Shown: in pieces, positions 15,184-28,800 of the stretch
Position numbering within the stretch: position 1 is the first letter of the stretch
How the letters are laid out: each line of letters starts with the position of its first letter
Assembly (NCBI RefSeq): GCF_003367905.1
Contig: NZ_CP029462.1
Span: 1,674,001 to 1,738,000, forward strand
Reading direction: 5' to 3'
DNA from: Megasphaera stantonii
GTDB lineage: Bacteria > Bacillota > Negativicutes > Veillonellales > Megasphaeraceae
DNA length: 64,000 nucleotides
Translations under genes and position numbers: made by a program
Notes under the pieces: model-generated
Seen by the model: the letters and a program-made list of their open reading frames with translations, nothing else
The model's database searches: none
Told to the model about the DNA's origin: nothing

Positions 15184-16848
15184 ATGACGATGAAAGTCTG
15201 GACTAAATATATATCAGTTATCATTGCCTCCAGCGTGCTCCTTGGGGGTCACGCATGGGCTGCCGAATTGCCGCCGGCAAGCGTGTTGGGCGGGATGAAC
15301 GATTCGGGCGTACAGCTGAGCCGCACGCGCCAATACCTGGAATGGCAGCGGACGATGCAGCGCATTTCCGAAGGCCGCGAAGCGAGCCAGGTAGAGGACC
15401 AACGGGAGACGACGCCGGAAGACACGTCGAAAGCCGTTCGCTTTCAGCTGAACGACATTATCGTCGACGAATCGGCCGTGCTGAGCGGCGAGGAAATACA
15501 GGCCGTGACAGCGCCCTATATCGGCAAGGAAGTCTCCATACAGGACTTATATACTATCGTAGAACAGATCAACGAACTGTACAGCGAAAAAGGCTACATG
15601 ACCTGCCGGGCCTACTTAGCCCCGCAGACCATTAAGGGCGGCGTCGTCCATATCAGCGTCGTCGAAGGCAAGACCGGCGCCGTAACGGTACAGGGAAACA
15701 ACTCGACGAGGGAAGATTACATTCGAAACCGCGTCGCTATTGAAGAAGGAAAGATAACTAATATTTCCGACGTCAATAAGGATCTCCTGCGGTTCAACGC
15801 GACGAACGACGCCCAGCTGCGCATCGCCATGAAAGCTGGCGAGACCTACGGCACGACGGACTACGTCATTACGGCCTACGAGCCGCAGCAGCAGGTCTTC
15901 GGCCTCTTTTCCGACAACGCCGGCAGCGAGACGAGCGGCCTGTACCGCGGCGGCATGTTATGGCAGGATCGGAGCCTGACGGGAGTCCGCGATTCCCTCA
16001 TGATGACCTCGGTCTTTTCCGAAGGTACGAAATCCTTCGGCCTGTCCTACTCCCTTCCCATCAACCGCAATGGGACGAAGCTGGGCCTCAACTACAGCAC
16101 CAACAGCGTCCACATTACGGACGGGCCTCTGGAAGACCTGGATGTCAAGGGCCATTCCTATGCCTACGGCATTTCCCTGACCCAGCCCATTCTAACGACG
16201 GAAACGGTGAAATCCGAAATGGGACTGGAATACGGCTACCAAAACTCGAAAACCGACTTCATGGGCATGCACTGGATCGACGACACCGTCAAGGGCTGGT
16301 CCCTGTTCTTCGACCAGATCGACTACGGCCGGACGACGATTTTCTATCAGAAGCACGCCTACCGCGTCGGTGATTACGACGACATCGCCGGCAACACGCA
16401 GCATTTCGGCAAATATTACTTCAATACCTTATATCAAAAGGCCTTTCCGTCGGGACAGATGATTACGGCCCGTCTGGACGGGCAGCTCAGCAGCACCCAA
16501 TACCTGCCGTCGGCTGAGCAATTCTACATCGGCGGCATGTACAGCGTCCGCGGCTATACGGAAAGCCTGCTCGGCGGCGACAGCGGCGTCATGGGAAGCG
16601 TGGAATACACCGTTCCCCTCACGTCGTCCAAGAAGACCAACGCCTACATCTTCCTCGACGGAGGCCGCGTCTGGGGCGAAAGCGCCTACGACGATACGCT
16701 CCTCGTCGGCACGGGCTTCGGAATCAAGACGGCTATCGGCGACCACATGTCGGTCAACGTCGGCATGGGTTTCCCCCTCATCCGCACGATCAACGATGAG
16801 GAACAAAGCCGGGCCCGCGTCCACTTTTCCTTCAACAGTCAATTCTAA
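15184..16848 (+). CDS. TpsB outer-membrane transporter of two-partner secretion (ShlB/FhaC/HecB family)
   Basis: 554 residues. Signal peptide about 1-26 (hydrophobic core ISVIIASSVLLGG, cleavage after HAWA). A POTRA-type region at about 85-165 contains LNDIIVDESAVLSGEEI and VEQINELYSEKGYMTCRAYLAPQTIKGGVVHISVVEGK, typical of the ShlB POTRA. The rest is a 16-strand barrel with the Omp85-superfamily loop motif VRGY at 455-458 and an aromatic C-terminal Phe. It is expected to sit in the outer membrane and export the TpsA protein encoded 25 bases downstream. ACAGGAGGGTTAC gives the ribosome site for ATG 15184; a second ATG six bases later is possible. Its regulator is probably the divergent LuxR-type gene. 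Confidence 0.93.
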   Translation: MTMKVWTKYISVIIASSVLLGGHAWAAELPPASVLGGMNDSGVQLSRTRQYLEWQRTMQRISEGREASQVEDQRETTPEDTSKAVRFQLNDIIVDESAVLSGEEIQAVTAPYIGKEVSIQDLYTIVEQINELYSEKGYMTCRAYLAPQTIKGGVVHISVVEGKTGAVTVQGNNSTREDYIRNRVAIEEGKITNISDVNKDLLRFNATNDAQLRIAMKAGETYGTTDYVITAYEPQQQVFGLFSDNAGSETSGLYRGGMLWQDRSLTGVRDSLMMTSVFSEGTKSFGLSYSLPINRNGTKLGLNYSTNSVHITDGPLEDLDVKGHSYAYGISLTQPILTTETVKSEMGLEYGYQNSKTDFMGMHWIDDTVKGWSLFFDQIDYGRTTIFYQKHAYRVGDYDDIAGNTQHFGKYYFNTLYQKAFPSGQMITARLDGQLSSTQYLPSAEQFYIGGMYSVRGYTESLLGGDSGVMGSVEYTVPLTSSKKTNAYIFLDGGRVWGESAYDDTLLVGTGFGIKTAIGDHMSVNVGMGFPLIRTINDEEQSRARVHFSFNSQF

Positions 16849-16873
16849 CGCATTCATTTGAGGAGGTAGTGCG

Positions 16874-19800
16874 ATGAGATACATACGACAATTTACGCGC
16901 AAGCAAGAGCGTAACCAGACGAAAACCTTAGAACAGCAAAAACACGACCTCGACTTGGCAAGAAAAGTCCTGACGGCCGTCACGGCCTTCAGCTTTATCG
17001 GTAATCCCTTTGCAGCCATGGCGGCGTCGACCGTTACTCGTGTAGATGGAACGAAAGTAGATTTTCAAAATAACGTAGGTAATATCTATGCTGAAAAAAT
17101 TGTAAATAATAATACGGCGGTAAACCGATTCCAGGACTTCAAAATTGACGCCGGCGATATTGCCAATATGTATTTTAAAACAGATGCAAATAGCAAGGAC
17201 TTGGCTAATAACTTAGTCAACTTTGTCAATACTCGCATCGATGTACACGGTACGCTCAATGCCATCAAAGAAAATAAAATCGGTGGGAATTTATTTTTCC
17301 TAAGTCCGGAAGGCATGGCCGTGGGAAAATCCGGTGTTATCAACGTCGGTTCGTTATATGTTATGACACCTGCGAACGTATCTTTAGATGAAGCTGCGTA
17401 TACATATCATGGCTTATCTGATTTAATTGAAAACGATACAGAAGATGCGCTCAATCGCATGATGACCCTTAATATTCCTGTGAATTCCAGCGGCACAATC
17501 AGCGTATTAGGGAAAATTAATTCTGTCGGCGACGTTAAAATGGCAGCGGCTAAAATTGCTGTCGGAAAGAACGTCAGCGGAAAAGATTGGGCTGATGGGA
17601 CTAAAAATGGAGAAATTGTAAAGGGTGCTGTAATCCGTACAGGCAATGGGACGGAATTTAATTTTTCTGATCTTGTAAATATCAAAGACGTTACTAGCGG
17701 CAAGGTGGTTGTCGACGCCGGATTGGGAAATACGTTGGCGGCGATAGAAAGCGGCAACGGAGATATTGTACTGTCTGCTAAGGCGGAAGACAAAAATACG
17801 GACTATTCAGATTTTAAAGAATTAGGAAAAAAACTTTTGAATATCACCGTTGATTTGCCTGATTTGCCGAAGACTATCGAGGCGTCTGTTGAAAATTACG
17901 GTACTATTACTGCTAAAGGCGACGCTGTTTTGAAAGCGGAAGCTACGAACGGCAACAAAGATTGGGCTGAAGAAACGTTAGATCAAAATACGCCTAACGG
18001 CGTAAATAATCCCGACTATGTGCCTGTGCCGGCGGCAGACGCAGATAATTATGTTCAAGTTATCGCAAACGTAAACGTACAGGGAGATGTTACGGCCGGC
18101 GGCGATGTAGAACTTGTTGCCGATGCTGATAATACGTATGTAGATAACGGCACCGCTCTTACCGATAAGGTAGGGAAGATTCTAGGGACAGCTATTACGC
18201 CGATGGCTGCTAATGTCATGATTTTAAGCAATAAAGCGCAAATTACCGTTGGTAAGGATGCCGATGTTACGGCAGGGGGGACGGTTGACGTTCATGCCAA
18301 CGCAGTCCTCGACGGCACGGCCGGTGCTGCGGCTAATGGTCGTAAATTGATTAAATTAACTCCTGGTGCTATTCCTTCGGCAGCCGTCGGCTATGCAAAC
18401 GCCGAAAACAGTGCGACCGTGAATATTGAAGGAACGCTTACCGCTAAGGGAGAAAATGTAAAAGATAAGACAGATACAGTAACGAATCCGGCAGTCAATA
18501 TATCGGCTTATGCTGAAGAGAATTTGAGCAATTCAGCTACGCTGAATCTGAAATCTGGACTTGCAGGTGCAGAGACGTCTGCTTTAGCTGCAGCTGTTGC
18601 TGTAAGCGACAGCGCGAATACGGCTGAAGTTACGATTGATGGTGTAATACAAGCGGATAATGGCGATGTTGCTGTCAAAGCTGATACGAACACCTTGCTG
18701 ACGGCGAATGCGGCGACGAAATCTCCTGATGATACGATCGGATCTACGGCAGTCAATGTCATGACTCACAAAGGCCAGGCTAATATTGTTATCAATGGGG
18801 ATATTACGGCGCAGAACGTAGATATTGACGCGACGAATTACGTTGATGAAAATACGATAACGGCTAATAATTCCCTGGGAATGGGGAAACTCATGGCAGA
18901 GGCCATGAACGCTGCAAATGTTGGAAAAATTACAGATGCCCTCAAACAGAATCGATTAGTACAAAGCATAATAAATAAAGATGGGACGGCTACAGCAGAT
19001 AAACCTGGTCTTTTCAAGCAGCTCAGTGAAAAATTGGCCGTTGGAGCAGCTATTGTCGTTGCCGATGAAACCAATTCTGCTAACGTTACGTTTGGAAAAA
19101 CAGCCGATGTTACAGCGACGTCAGGAAACGTCCGAGCTGATGCCGACGTGAATATATATGATTCTCATATATACGCTTCCGGCACGGCTAATTCATACAA
19201 AAAGAGCGAAAGTGGTTCGACCGATACGGTAACTGTCGGTGCCGGCGTTGTCTATGCTGGTATGAATAATACAGCTTCTGTCGTCTTTGAAGACGGCTTG
19301 GATGCAAATGCCGATGAAAGCCATGCAAGTATAACTGCTGCTAAAGATATCAATATTACGAGTGGAACAACTATAGAGTACAATCGGCCGGAACGGATTA
19401 AACGTGAAATCGATAGAAGTATAGAAAATCTAAAATATGCAGTAGAAGCAATCGAAAATTTGCCAGAATATGAAGAAGAAAAATATAAAGATGTTATTGA
19501 CGGACTGAAAAATTTGCAAGATAAATTAACGAAGTATGCCAAGACGTACAGCACGGATTTCATGGATGCTGTCAATAATCCTGACGCTATTACGGCAGAA
19601 GGAACGGCAAACCGGATTTTTGATGCTGCTGCCGGTGCAGTTGGCATTTATAACGACGTCATGGATTTACAGCAAAATGTTAATAATATGTTGGACGTTA
19701 CCAGCCCCTTTGGCGCTGTCGTAAGCAACGCTCTCGGCGTCGTAACCAATGCTGTGGCCTTCACCGATCCAAACAACTATGCCAATGTTGCGGCATCTTC

Positions 19801-22800
19801 CTCGGCTAAAGGTGGTCAGGATAGTACTAAGCTATCTGTTGCCGGTTCTGTGACCGTGACTGATTTTAATAATACCAGCTCTGTCGACGTAGGTAAGTTT
19901 ACGGAACTAAACGCCGGAAAAGATCTGGATTTAAAATCTGTCAATGCCGTTGAGGACGTTACGATTACCGGAAAGACCAAGTTCTGGAAAAACGATGCCG
20001 ATGCGAAAGGCGGCGTCGGTATCGGTGCCAGCGTCAATTATCAGAATTTTGACACCTATTCTACAGTTTCTGTCGACGAAGGCGCGAGTTTTACGGCCGG
20101 CGACATCAGCATTGGCAGCGAAAGCGATATATTCCACGTCGGCGCGATGCTGGGAGCAGGGAAGAGCGACGGCAGCGCTATTAACGGCATGGTAACGATA
20201 ACGGACAGCGACAGCTATAATAATGTCATCGTAGATTCCGACGCTATATTGCAGGCTGTAAAAGATGCTGATGCTCAGACGAATGGCGCTATCGATATTT
20301 GGGCTAATAACAACACTAACGTCAATAATGCTATCCTCAGCATATCTGCCAGCGGGGCCAACGTCGGCGCCGGCATAGGTGTGGCTCTCAATAATATCGA
20401 TGTGCAGAACAGCGCCCAGGTCATTGACAATGACGGTACTGACGATGAGGACGACGATCTGGAAGGAAAGATCTCTGCCTCGGCATTGAGCGTAAACGCT
20501 GAAACGACAGGTCTTATTAACACTATCAGCATAGCCGGCGGTATGACGAGCAGCGGAGAAGACGAAAGCGGAGAAGAGGGATTTTTCGATAAAATCAAGG
20601 CTCCTTTTGATAAAGTCAACGAGACGAAAGACAATGTGCTGGAAGGAGTTAGCAATATTTCTAATAAGTTGCAGAGCGTACTTCAGACGATGGATTTAAA
20701 TGCTTCGGCGGGAAGCGCAACGGCTGGCGACGAAGAAGCCGGAGTGCCTGGGTTCAGCTTTGCCGGCGCGGGAAGCGTGTCTCTTAATTTAGTAAATGAC
20801 ACGACGAAAGCCGTCGTCGACGGCGCGAATATTCAGCTCGAAAACGACGGGAAACTGCAAGTCGGCGCGAGAGATTCAGCTTTTACCGGCGCGTGGAGCG
20901 GCGCGGCCGGCCTTTCGTTCCGCAAAGGACAAAGCGGGGGATCGGGCGGCAATACGAGCGTTGCCGTTTCCGGAGCTGTCGGCGTCAATGATATTGACAA
21001 CGAAATCACGGCTCTCGTTAAAAACAGCTCGATCACCGGCGCGAAAGACATCGATGTAACGGCCGTCAGCGGCGGTACGACCGTTGCGGCAGGCATTGGC
21101 GCGACGCTGACCAGCGATTCGACGGGCGGCAAAAATTACAGCGGCGGCGCGTCTGTTTCGGTGAACTTGATTGATAAAAATGTCAACGCCAATATGGACG
21201 ACGTAACCTTAACGGGCGTCGTCGAAGGTGAAGACGACGCTCAGAAAGCTGTTACGGATATCGACGTGGCGGCGTATGAAAGTGATGTACAGGTTACGGG
21301 CGGCGTCAGGGCCGATATTGCCACTGGCGGCGGCAGTCTTGTCGGCGGCGGCGTGACCGTAGCTGACATTCATAACAATATCAATGCAGGTATTACCGGC
21401 GGTTCCTATACCGGTGTAAACGATGCAACCGTAAAAGGCATGTTGGCGACGACGCAGGTAACAGCGGCTGTTTCGGCCGGCGTGGCGACTGGCGGCAGCG
21501 GTACCAATAACGCTTTCAGCGGCGCAGCCGTTTATAATGGGCTCAGTAACGATATACATGCGTCCATTGACGGAGCGAATATTGTTGCTGAAGGAACGGT
21601 GGCTGTTGCGGCTAAGGACACGGAAGCTAGTTCAGACGAAGCAAAGCCGTATCAGGCGTTGCTTGGCGATTACAACGAGCACAATCAATTTGCTGCGGAC
21701 CGGGGCATTGATACAGCGGGGACTAGTTTTTATAATGGCTTGGACACGGCTGACGCAGATGTTGATTACGACGGAAATGCAGGCAGCACAATCGTCGGTG
21801 CGGCAGTTGTTGCGACCGGCAGCAATGGAAATGCTGCTGGTGCGGCTATCAATATTGCCGATATTGACAATGACTTTACTGCCTCGGTCAATAACGCCTC
21901 CGTTACGGCCGACGATGTACTGGCTGAAGCCGATGCCGATACGCTTCTCGTCGGAGCGGCTGGCGGCGTGGCTGCCGGAACAAAAACCTTCGGCGGCATG
22001 GGCAGCGTAACGTGGCAGGATATCGACAACGATGTGACGGCGCAGTTCGTAAATTCGCAGATTACGACCAATACGGTTACGGCCAAAGCAGATAACAACA
22101 CGCAGGCTATTAATGTCGCTGGCTCTGTATCCGTAGGCAAATCGGCAGCTGTGGGCGCGACGTTGGCCTATAATGCCTTGGACAATACAATCGGCGCATA
22201 CATGAAAGGCAACTCCATAACCGCCTTGGGGGACGATGTAGACGTTGTCGTCGACGCAGATAATACCGGCAAGGTATACGGTATCGGCGCCGGCGTTTCC
22301 GCTTCCACTAAAGCTGCGATTAACGGCAGCGTAGCTGTAAACCGCGGCGGCAGCAATACAGAAGCTGTTATTGATAAGCGCGATGAAAAGGAATCGTATA
22401 TTGAAGATGCAGGTACGGTAAAGGTGACTGCCGATGATGATACATACCGTCTGGCCGTCGTTGGTTCTGTTTCGGCCAGCGGGAAAGCGGCTGTCGGCGG
22501 CGGTGTCGCCTATAACGACGTCGGTGGTTCGTCAGCAGGCAGCGAAAGCAGCGGGCAAAATACGTTTGCGGCTATCAGAAATACGGATATTACGACGGCG
22601 GACAATAGTGAACAAGCAATTACTGTTGAAGCCAATGATAAGGCGCGGTTGTACACTATTTCTGTCGGCGTAGCTGCGGCAGGTACGGCGGCAGTACAAG
22701 GCTCTGCGGCAACGGCATTGATTAATAAGAATGTATCGGCCGCCTTTGAAAACAGCAGCGTCGATAAAGACGGCGGCACGACGGCTGATGTAACCGTTGA

Positions 22801-25800
22801 AGCGCAAAATGCCAGCGAAATAACGACATCTGCCGATGCCGTTTCCGTTGGGGGACGCGCAGGCGTCGGCGCCGGCGTTGCTGTAAACCGCATTGTACAG
22901 CAGACGAATGCAGCCGTAAACGGCAGCCAGATGAACGTGAAAGATCTCATGGTTCATGCTAACGGTACGCCGCGGATTGAAAACGTCGGCGTGGGCGTTG
23001 CAGCGGCAGGACAAGGTGCCGGCGTTGCCGGTTCCGTATCGGTCAACATGATCGACAACGACGTGACAGCCCATATCGGCAGCGGTGCGAATATCGCTGC
23101 CGACGGCAGCGTAGGCGTGGTCGCAACGAGCGACGAGCAAATCAGCAATTACAGCGGGATGCTTGCCGCTGCTGGCCAGGGAGCCGGCGTTGGGATTTCT
23201 GTCAGCGTCAATCAAATTCAAGGCGAAACCAGCGCGACTGTCGGCGATGAAGGCACGAATACGACTGTTTCTGCCAAAGGCAACGGCGACGGCTTGACGA
23301 CACATACAGATATTTCCGAAGAGGATATCAATAATACCTTGATCAGCAGCGACACTGTCGATATGAATACGACGATTGGCAGACAGGATGAAACGCGCAA
23401 GGGATTTATTGTCGACGCTTCTTCGACTCGCGATATGAAATCGTTCTTGATTAACATCGGAGCTTCCGTTCAGGGCGCCGGCGTAGCGCCTACGGTCAAC
23501 GTCAATATGATAGACGGCGCTACGACTGCCGGTATTTCCCATACGTCCGTGAATAAGGGCGTATCGGCCGGCGATGTATTCGTCAATGCCGGCGATTATA
23601 CGAATATGTCCGGCTTTGTCGGAAGCGGCGGTGGTGCCGGCATGGGTGCTGGCGTGGGCCTCGGCAGCGATACCAATACAGTAAGCCGTGACGTCGAGGC
23701 TGTCGTGGATGGCAGCGATGTCAATGCCAAGGACTTTGAAATCGACGCGGAGTCGATGCAGGGCGTATCGTCCTTTACCGTAGGTGCTGGCGTAGCCGGT
23801 ATTGGTGGCGGCGTAGCCGGCGTCGTGACAGTAACCGACCTTGCCAATACAACGAAGGCAGCGTTGTTTAATAGTAACGTAACGGCAAATACTGTCGACG
23901 TAACGGCTGATCATAAAGGCATCGTAAATGCTGGTAATGTCGGTGTTGGTGCAGCTGGTATTGGCGCAGGCGTAGGATTGTCGGTTGGTGTGCTGAAAGA
24001 TAATTCGGAAACATATGCTCTGGTAAGCAATGATAGTACAGAAGAAAAGTCTATTGTGGCAGCCGGCGATGTTTCCATATCCGCGCAGAATACGATAACT
24101 GTGAAGCCTTCTATCTCAGCAACAGGAGCAGGCGTGGCGGGCGTAGCGGGAGCGACCTCTATCAATAATCTTAACAGTAAAGTTGTTACTGATCTTGCCA
24201 ATGCAAATATTATATCGAAGAGTGGAAGTATTCACGGAACTGCTAATAATACCTTTAACATTGAAGCGTATATGGGCAGCCAAGCTGGCGGCGCCGTCGG
24301 TGTCGGTGCGGGCGTAACGGTCAACACGATTGACAGTACCGTGCAAATGAACGTTTCTGACAGCGAGTTGCAAGCGGCTCAAAATGTGGCATTGACTGCC
24401 GACGAAACTCGCAATATCCAGCAGACGGCTACGAATGTGGCTGCTGGCGGCGCAGCGATCGGAGCAAATATCGCCATTACGACAGTTGGGAAGAAAATTA
24501 CTGATTCTGACGTACTGGCAGAGATTGATAGAGCTAACAACGCATTAGTAAACGAAGACACACAGGAAAACAATGCATCTGCCTTATTAAATGGCGCCGG
24601 CGACGCATTGAAAACTGCCGGTATTGAAGAAAGCAGCGTAACTCCGTCTATCGGCGCAGAATACGGCGGCGGCAAAAATTCTCAGATTACTGTCAATATT
24701 TCGAACAGCAATGTGACAGGTAGCGCGATTAAGGCTGAAGCAGCGGAACATGACGTCATTGGCATGACGCTGGGAAGCGGTTCGGCCGGCGGCGTAGCCA
24801 TTAATGCCGGCGTTGGCATTCTTGATGTAAACCGTAATGTGGGAGTCCATATTACCGGCGGCCGTATGACGGCAAATGCGATTGACGTCAATACGAATAT
24901 TACCGGCGAGGCAAACCTTGAAGTATATCAGGGCAGCGCCGGCGTAGTGAGCGGTAATGCCGCTGTCGGACAAGTCAGCACTAGCGGCAGCAGTACGATA
25001 TCTATTGATAATGCGCGTTTTACGAGCAATGTAATGAACGTGCTGGCTGCCGACCATGGCGTAACCAACGTCAACGTACTCGGCGTTACTGTCGGAGCTG
25101 TTTCCGTCGGGGCCATTGTTGCTGGAGCTGAAAATACGGGCAATACGGAAGTAAAAATGCAAAATAGCAAGATAGAAGATAAAGACGGCGGCAACAACGG
25201 TACCGTTTCAATCAAGACGGACAAAGCCAATACGGTGACGGCTCATGCCATGGGCGGCGCCGGCGGTGCTTTAGCGGCTCAGGGCGTCGTGGCGACGGCC
25301 AGCGACGAAGGAGAGAGCCGCATTACCTTGCAGGCAGGAAACGCCTTAGCTGCGAAGGAAATCGCTATCGCCGCCAAGGCCAGCCCGGCTGTCAAAGCCG
25401 TAGCGGACAGCGCGGCCGTCAGTGTGTTTGGCACGGCTGGCGGAGCCGGTGCGGAGGCGACAGCTAACGGTACTGTTTCCGTAACTGTGGCTGACGGCAA
25501 CGAACTGAACGCCGATACCGTAGATATTTCTGCCGACGCGGCGACGCAAGACGGAAAGAATACGGCTGAAGCGGCCGTCGTCGGCGCCAGCGGCAGCGGG
25601 TATTATACCCTTGCCGAAAACTTGGCAAAGGCCGACGTAGCCATGAATGTTACCGTAGATGTCGGCGATGTCGCCTACAAGACGGAGACGACGAAAACCC
25701 TCATCGGTTATAAAGACGTCGAGGATAGCACGACTGGCGAACGCACAGAAGTATATGCAGAAGATACGAAAGGCGTGACGAACCTCACACTCAGCAGCAA

Positions 25801-28800
25801 CAACGCCGCCAAGGCGTCGGCCGATGCGAAGGGCATTACCATTGGCGGCATCTTCTCCAGCGGAAACAATCAGGCTTTGACCTCGAATACATCGCAGACG
25901 AAGGTCAGCCTCAGAAGCGGCAGTGAAAATACGCGGCTCGGCAGCCTGACCGTAACAGCGGCAGGTGCCGGAGACAACACGGCGAAGGCCGACGGTAGCG
26001 GCGGTGGCTTCATAAGCGGTGATTTGGCGGCTTACGTCAAAAATGAAATGAACGCGACGACGCAGGCCGACATCAGCGGTATGCTGGAAGTCGAAGGCGA
26101 CGTGCGCATCGAAGCCCTGCAAAGCGACACGGCTAACATCAACGCCGACGCCCTGAAGGCGACTGTCGTCGGGGCCAGCGCGACGAAGGCTGAAAACTCG
26201 ATTACGGGCACGACGGGCGTTTCTATCAGCGGCGCTGCGATTACCGGCGGCGGAGATATGGATGTCAATGCGGCCAATACGGTGACCTTTGGCGATAAGG
26301 AAAACTATGCTGTCGAAGGCAGCGGCTACGGCGGCGTCAACGTACAAGGTGCGGAATTTGACAATACTATCGATAAGAAGGCAAATATTGCCATTGCCAA
26401 TAGCACTATCACGACGGACGGCGCTCAGAATTATGAAGCGAAGACGACGGGCAATTTGAACATAGGCGGATATATCAAGGCTGCCGGCTTAGGCGCATTT
26501 ACCTGGGTAGACGTCGATAATACCGTTACGTCTACCGATAGGGTGTCTGTCGATGAAAACAGCTCGCTGAAGACGAAAAAGGCCGGCAAAGATATCGTAT
26601 TGGCCGCTGTAGACAACGTGGACATGGCTGTCATCGGCGTTGCCGATACGCAGGGCGGCGCCGTTGGCGGAGCAAGCTCCGATGTGACGAGTACCTTGAA
26701 CCGGAACAACAGCATTGCTGTCGACGGCACGCTGTACAGCATGAACGATGTCAATCTCTACGCCGGCAAGGATAAAGACGGCAGCGAAGGCAAGCTGGAT
26801 CTGGAAGCCGATTCGGAATCGTACAATAAGACGGCCCTGGCCGTATCGAATCCCAAACTAAACGATGCGGTGAACCAGAATAACACCGTTACCATCGGTT
26901 CTGGCAGCGAAGTCAGCAGCGTCCGCAACATCAATCTGTATGCTGATGCTGGCAAGGAAACGATTCGCGACAGCAGCGTCTTGTACACCTGGTATTGGAG
27001 CGATAAAGACGAAAACTACACCAGTTCGACAGTCGGCCACGAAGAACCGAACAATAAGCACAGCAATAATTTTGTACAAGCCGACGGGACGCTCACGGCA
27101 GGCGTACAGAACAAGCAGTATATCACCATTGGCGGAACCTATGACCCCGAAACGGGAACGACGGACGCTTCGCAGCTTATCTTCTTCGATGACCAAGTCA
27201 AAGATGCGGTAAATGCTTATGAAAATGGGCAGGAGGCCGTAGGAAAGGACGACCTCATCATTAATGCTTCAGACGGCGTGGATAAGGATGGTATCGGCAC
27301 GGGGACTATGGACTACGGCACGACACTGTTCGAGCGTTACAATGAGCTGGGCGAATTGATGCAGGCCTATGCGGAAGACCCAAGCTCGACTGCTTATTTG
27401 GGCTATAAAGCCGAGCGAGACCGCATAATGAGTCAGATGGAGTCGATGGGCCTGATCGAAGAGATTAAAGTTCTCGATAATGAAGGCAAGCCAACGGGAG
27501 AAACGTATAAGGCTCCTGTCGAAGGCGCTACCATCGACTATATCGAGCTGTCCGACATCGTAGCCAGCGGCGGCAATATCAACATCCAGAGCGATAACCT
27601 CAGCGGCGAAGGCTCCCTTACGGCGAAAGGCGCGCCGGAAGTCGTCGTCAATAACAACACGAACCTCTACCTGAAAGTGAATGACATTACGATTGGTGAA
27701 GCTGGCGGTGAAATCCATTACAACAATACGTCCCTCACCGGCGACGCGGCGAAAGACAATGCAACTATCAAAGGGCTCAACAAAGATGGGATGTCGGCAA
27801 ACTTTGCCGTCATTTCCCCGGACGCCGCAGCGGAAACGGGCGGTCGCATCGTCATCAACGGCAATTATGGCGGTACTGCTGTGTATGCGAATGTGACGAT
27901 TGACGGCCAGACCCAAACGATCCAGACGACGCCGCGGGCCGACATCGAGATCAATGGTCTCGTCGACGGCGGCGACGGTATAGTAGAAATCAGCAGCGCC
28001 GCGAACAATATCGTCATCCAAGGGGACAGCGCCTCTGACAGCGCCGGTGTGAAAGGCAAGACCGTCAAGCTGAGCGCCAGCAAAGGTTCGGTCAGCCAGG
28101 GCTTCCAGGAAGGCATCGTGAGCATCGGCGGCGACGTACAGGATCAATATGCTTCACAATATGACGAAGGTAAGAACCATTTCGACACTGAATACGGATT
28201 CCAACATGATACGGTCCATGACGAATGGAGCAAGAACGAAGAGGTAAAATCTGATGGCAACCGGATCGCCGGGGAAAATATTTACATCAGCGCTGCCGAT
28301 ATCAATATCAATGGCGAAATTCAGAGTGGATATGAAAAATACGTCGTTGAAATTAAGGATACGAATGAAGTACAAAATAAAATAAATGACCTCCGGCAGA
28401 ACTGGCTGGATAGCGGCAGCGGCGTTTTGTCTGATGCTGAAATCATGACGGGAGATACGTACCGCATCGTTACGGGCGAAGATGTACGCGGTGAAGACGG
28501 CGTATATTACCGTACCTTAGACGTATATTATAATCCTTATACGGGACAGCTCGTCGTGCCTGACGTGGACGCCCACGGCGGCCAGGTCTACCTTACAGGC
28601 CGCATCAGCAGTACTGGCAGCGGCAGTATCAAGGTGCTGGACGGCGCGTATGATATTAACGTCCACAACGATACGACGACGGATCTCCAGTTGGGCAAGC
28701 TGGTCAGCAACGACGTATCCGGCCTCATCAGCATTACGGATACGGCGAAAAATACGCTGACAGAATTTACTCGCGGCCAGACTATCGTCAAAGATTTGAC

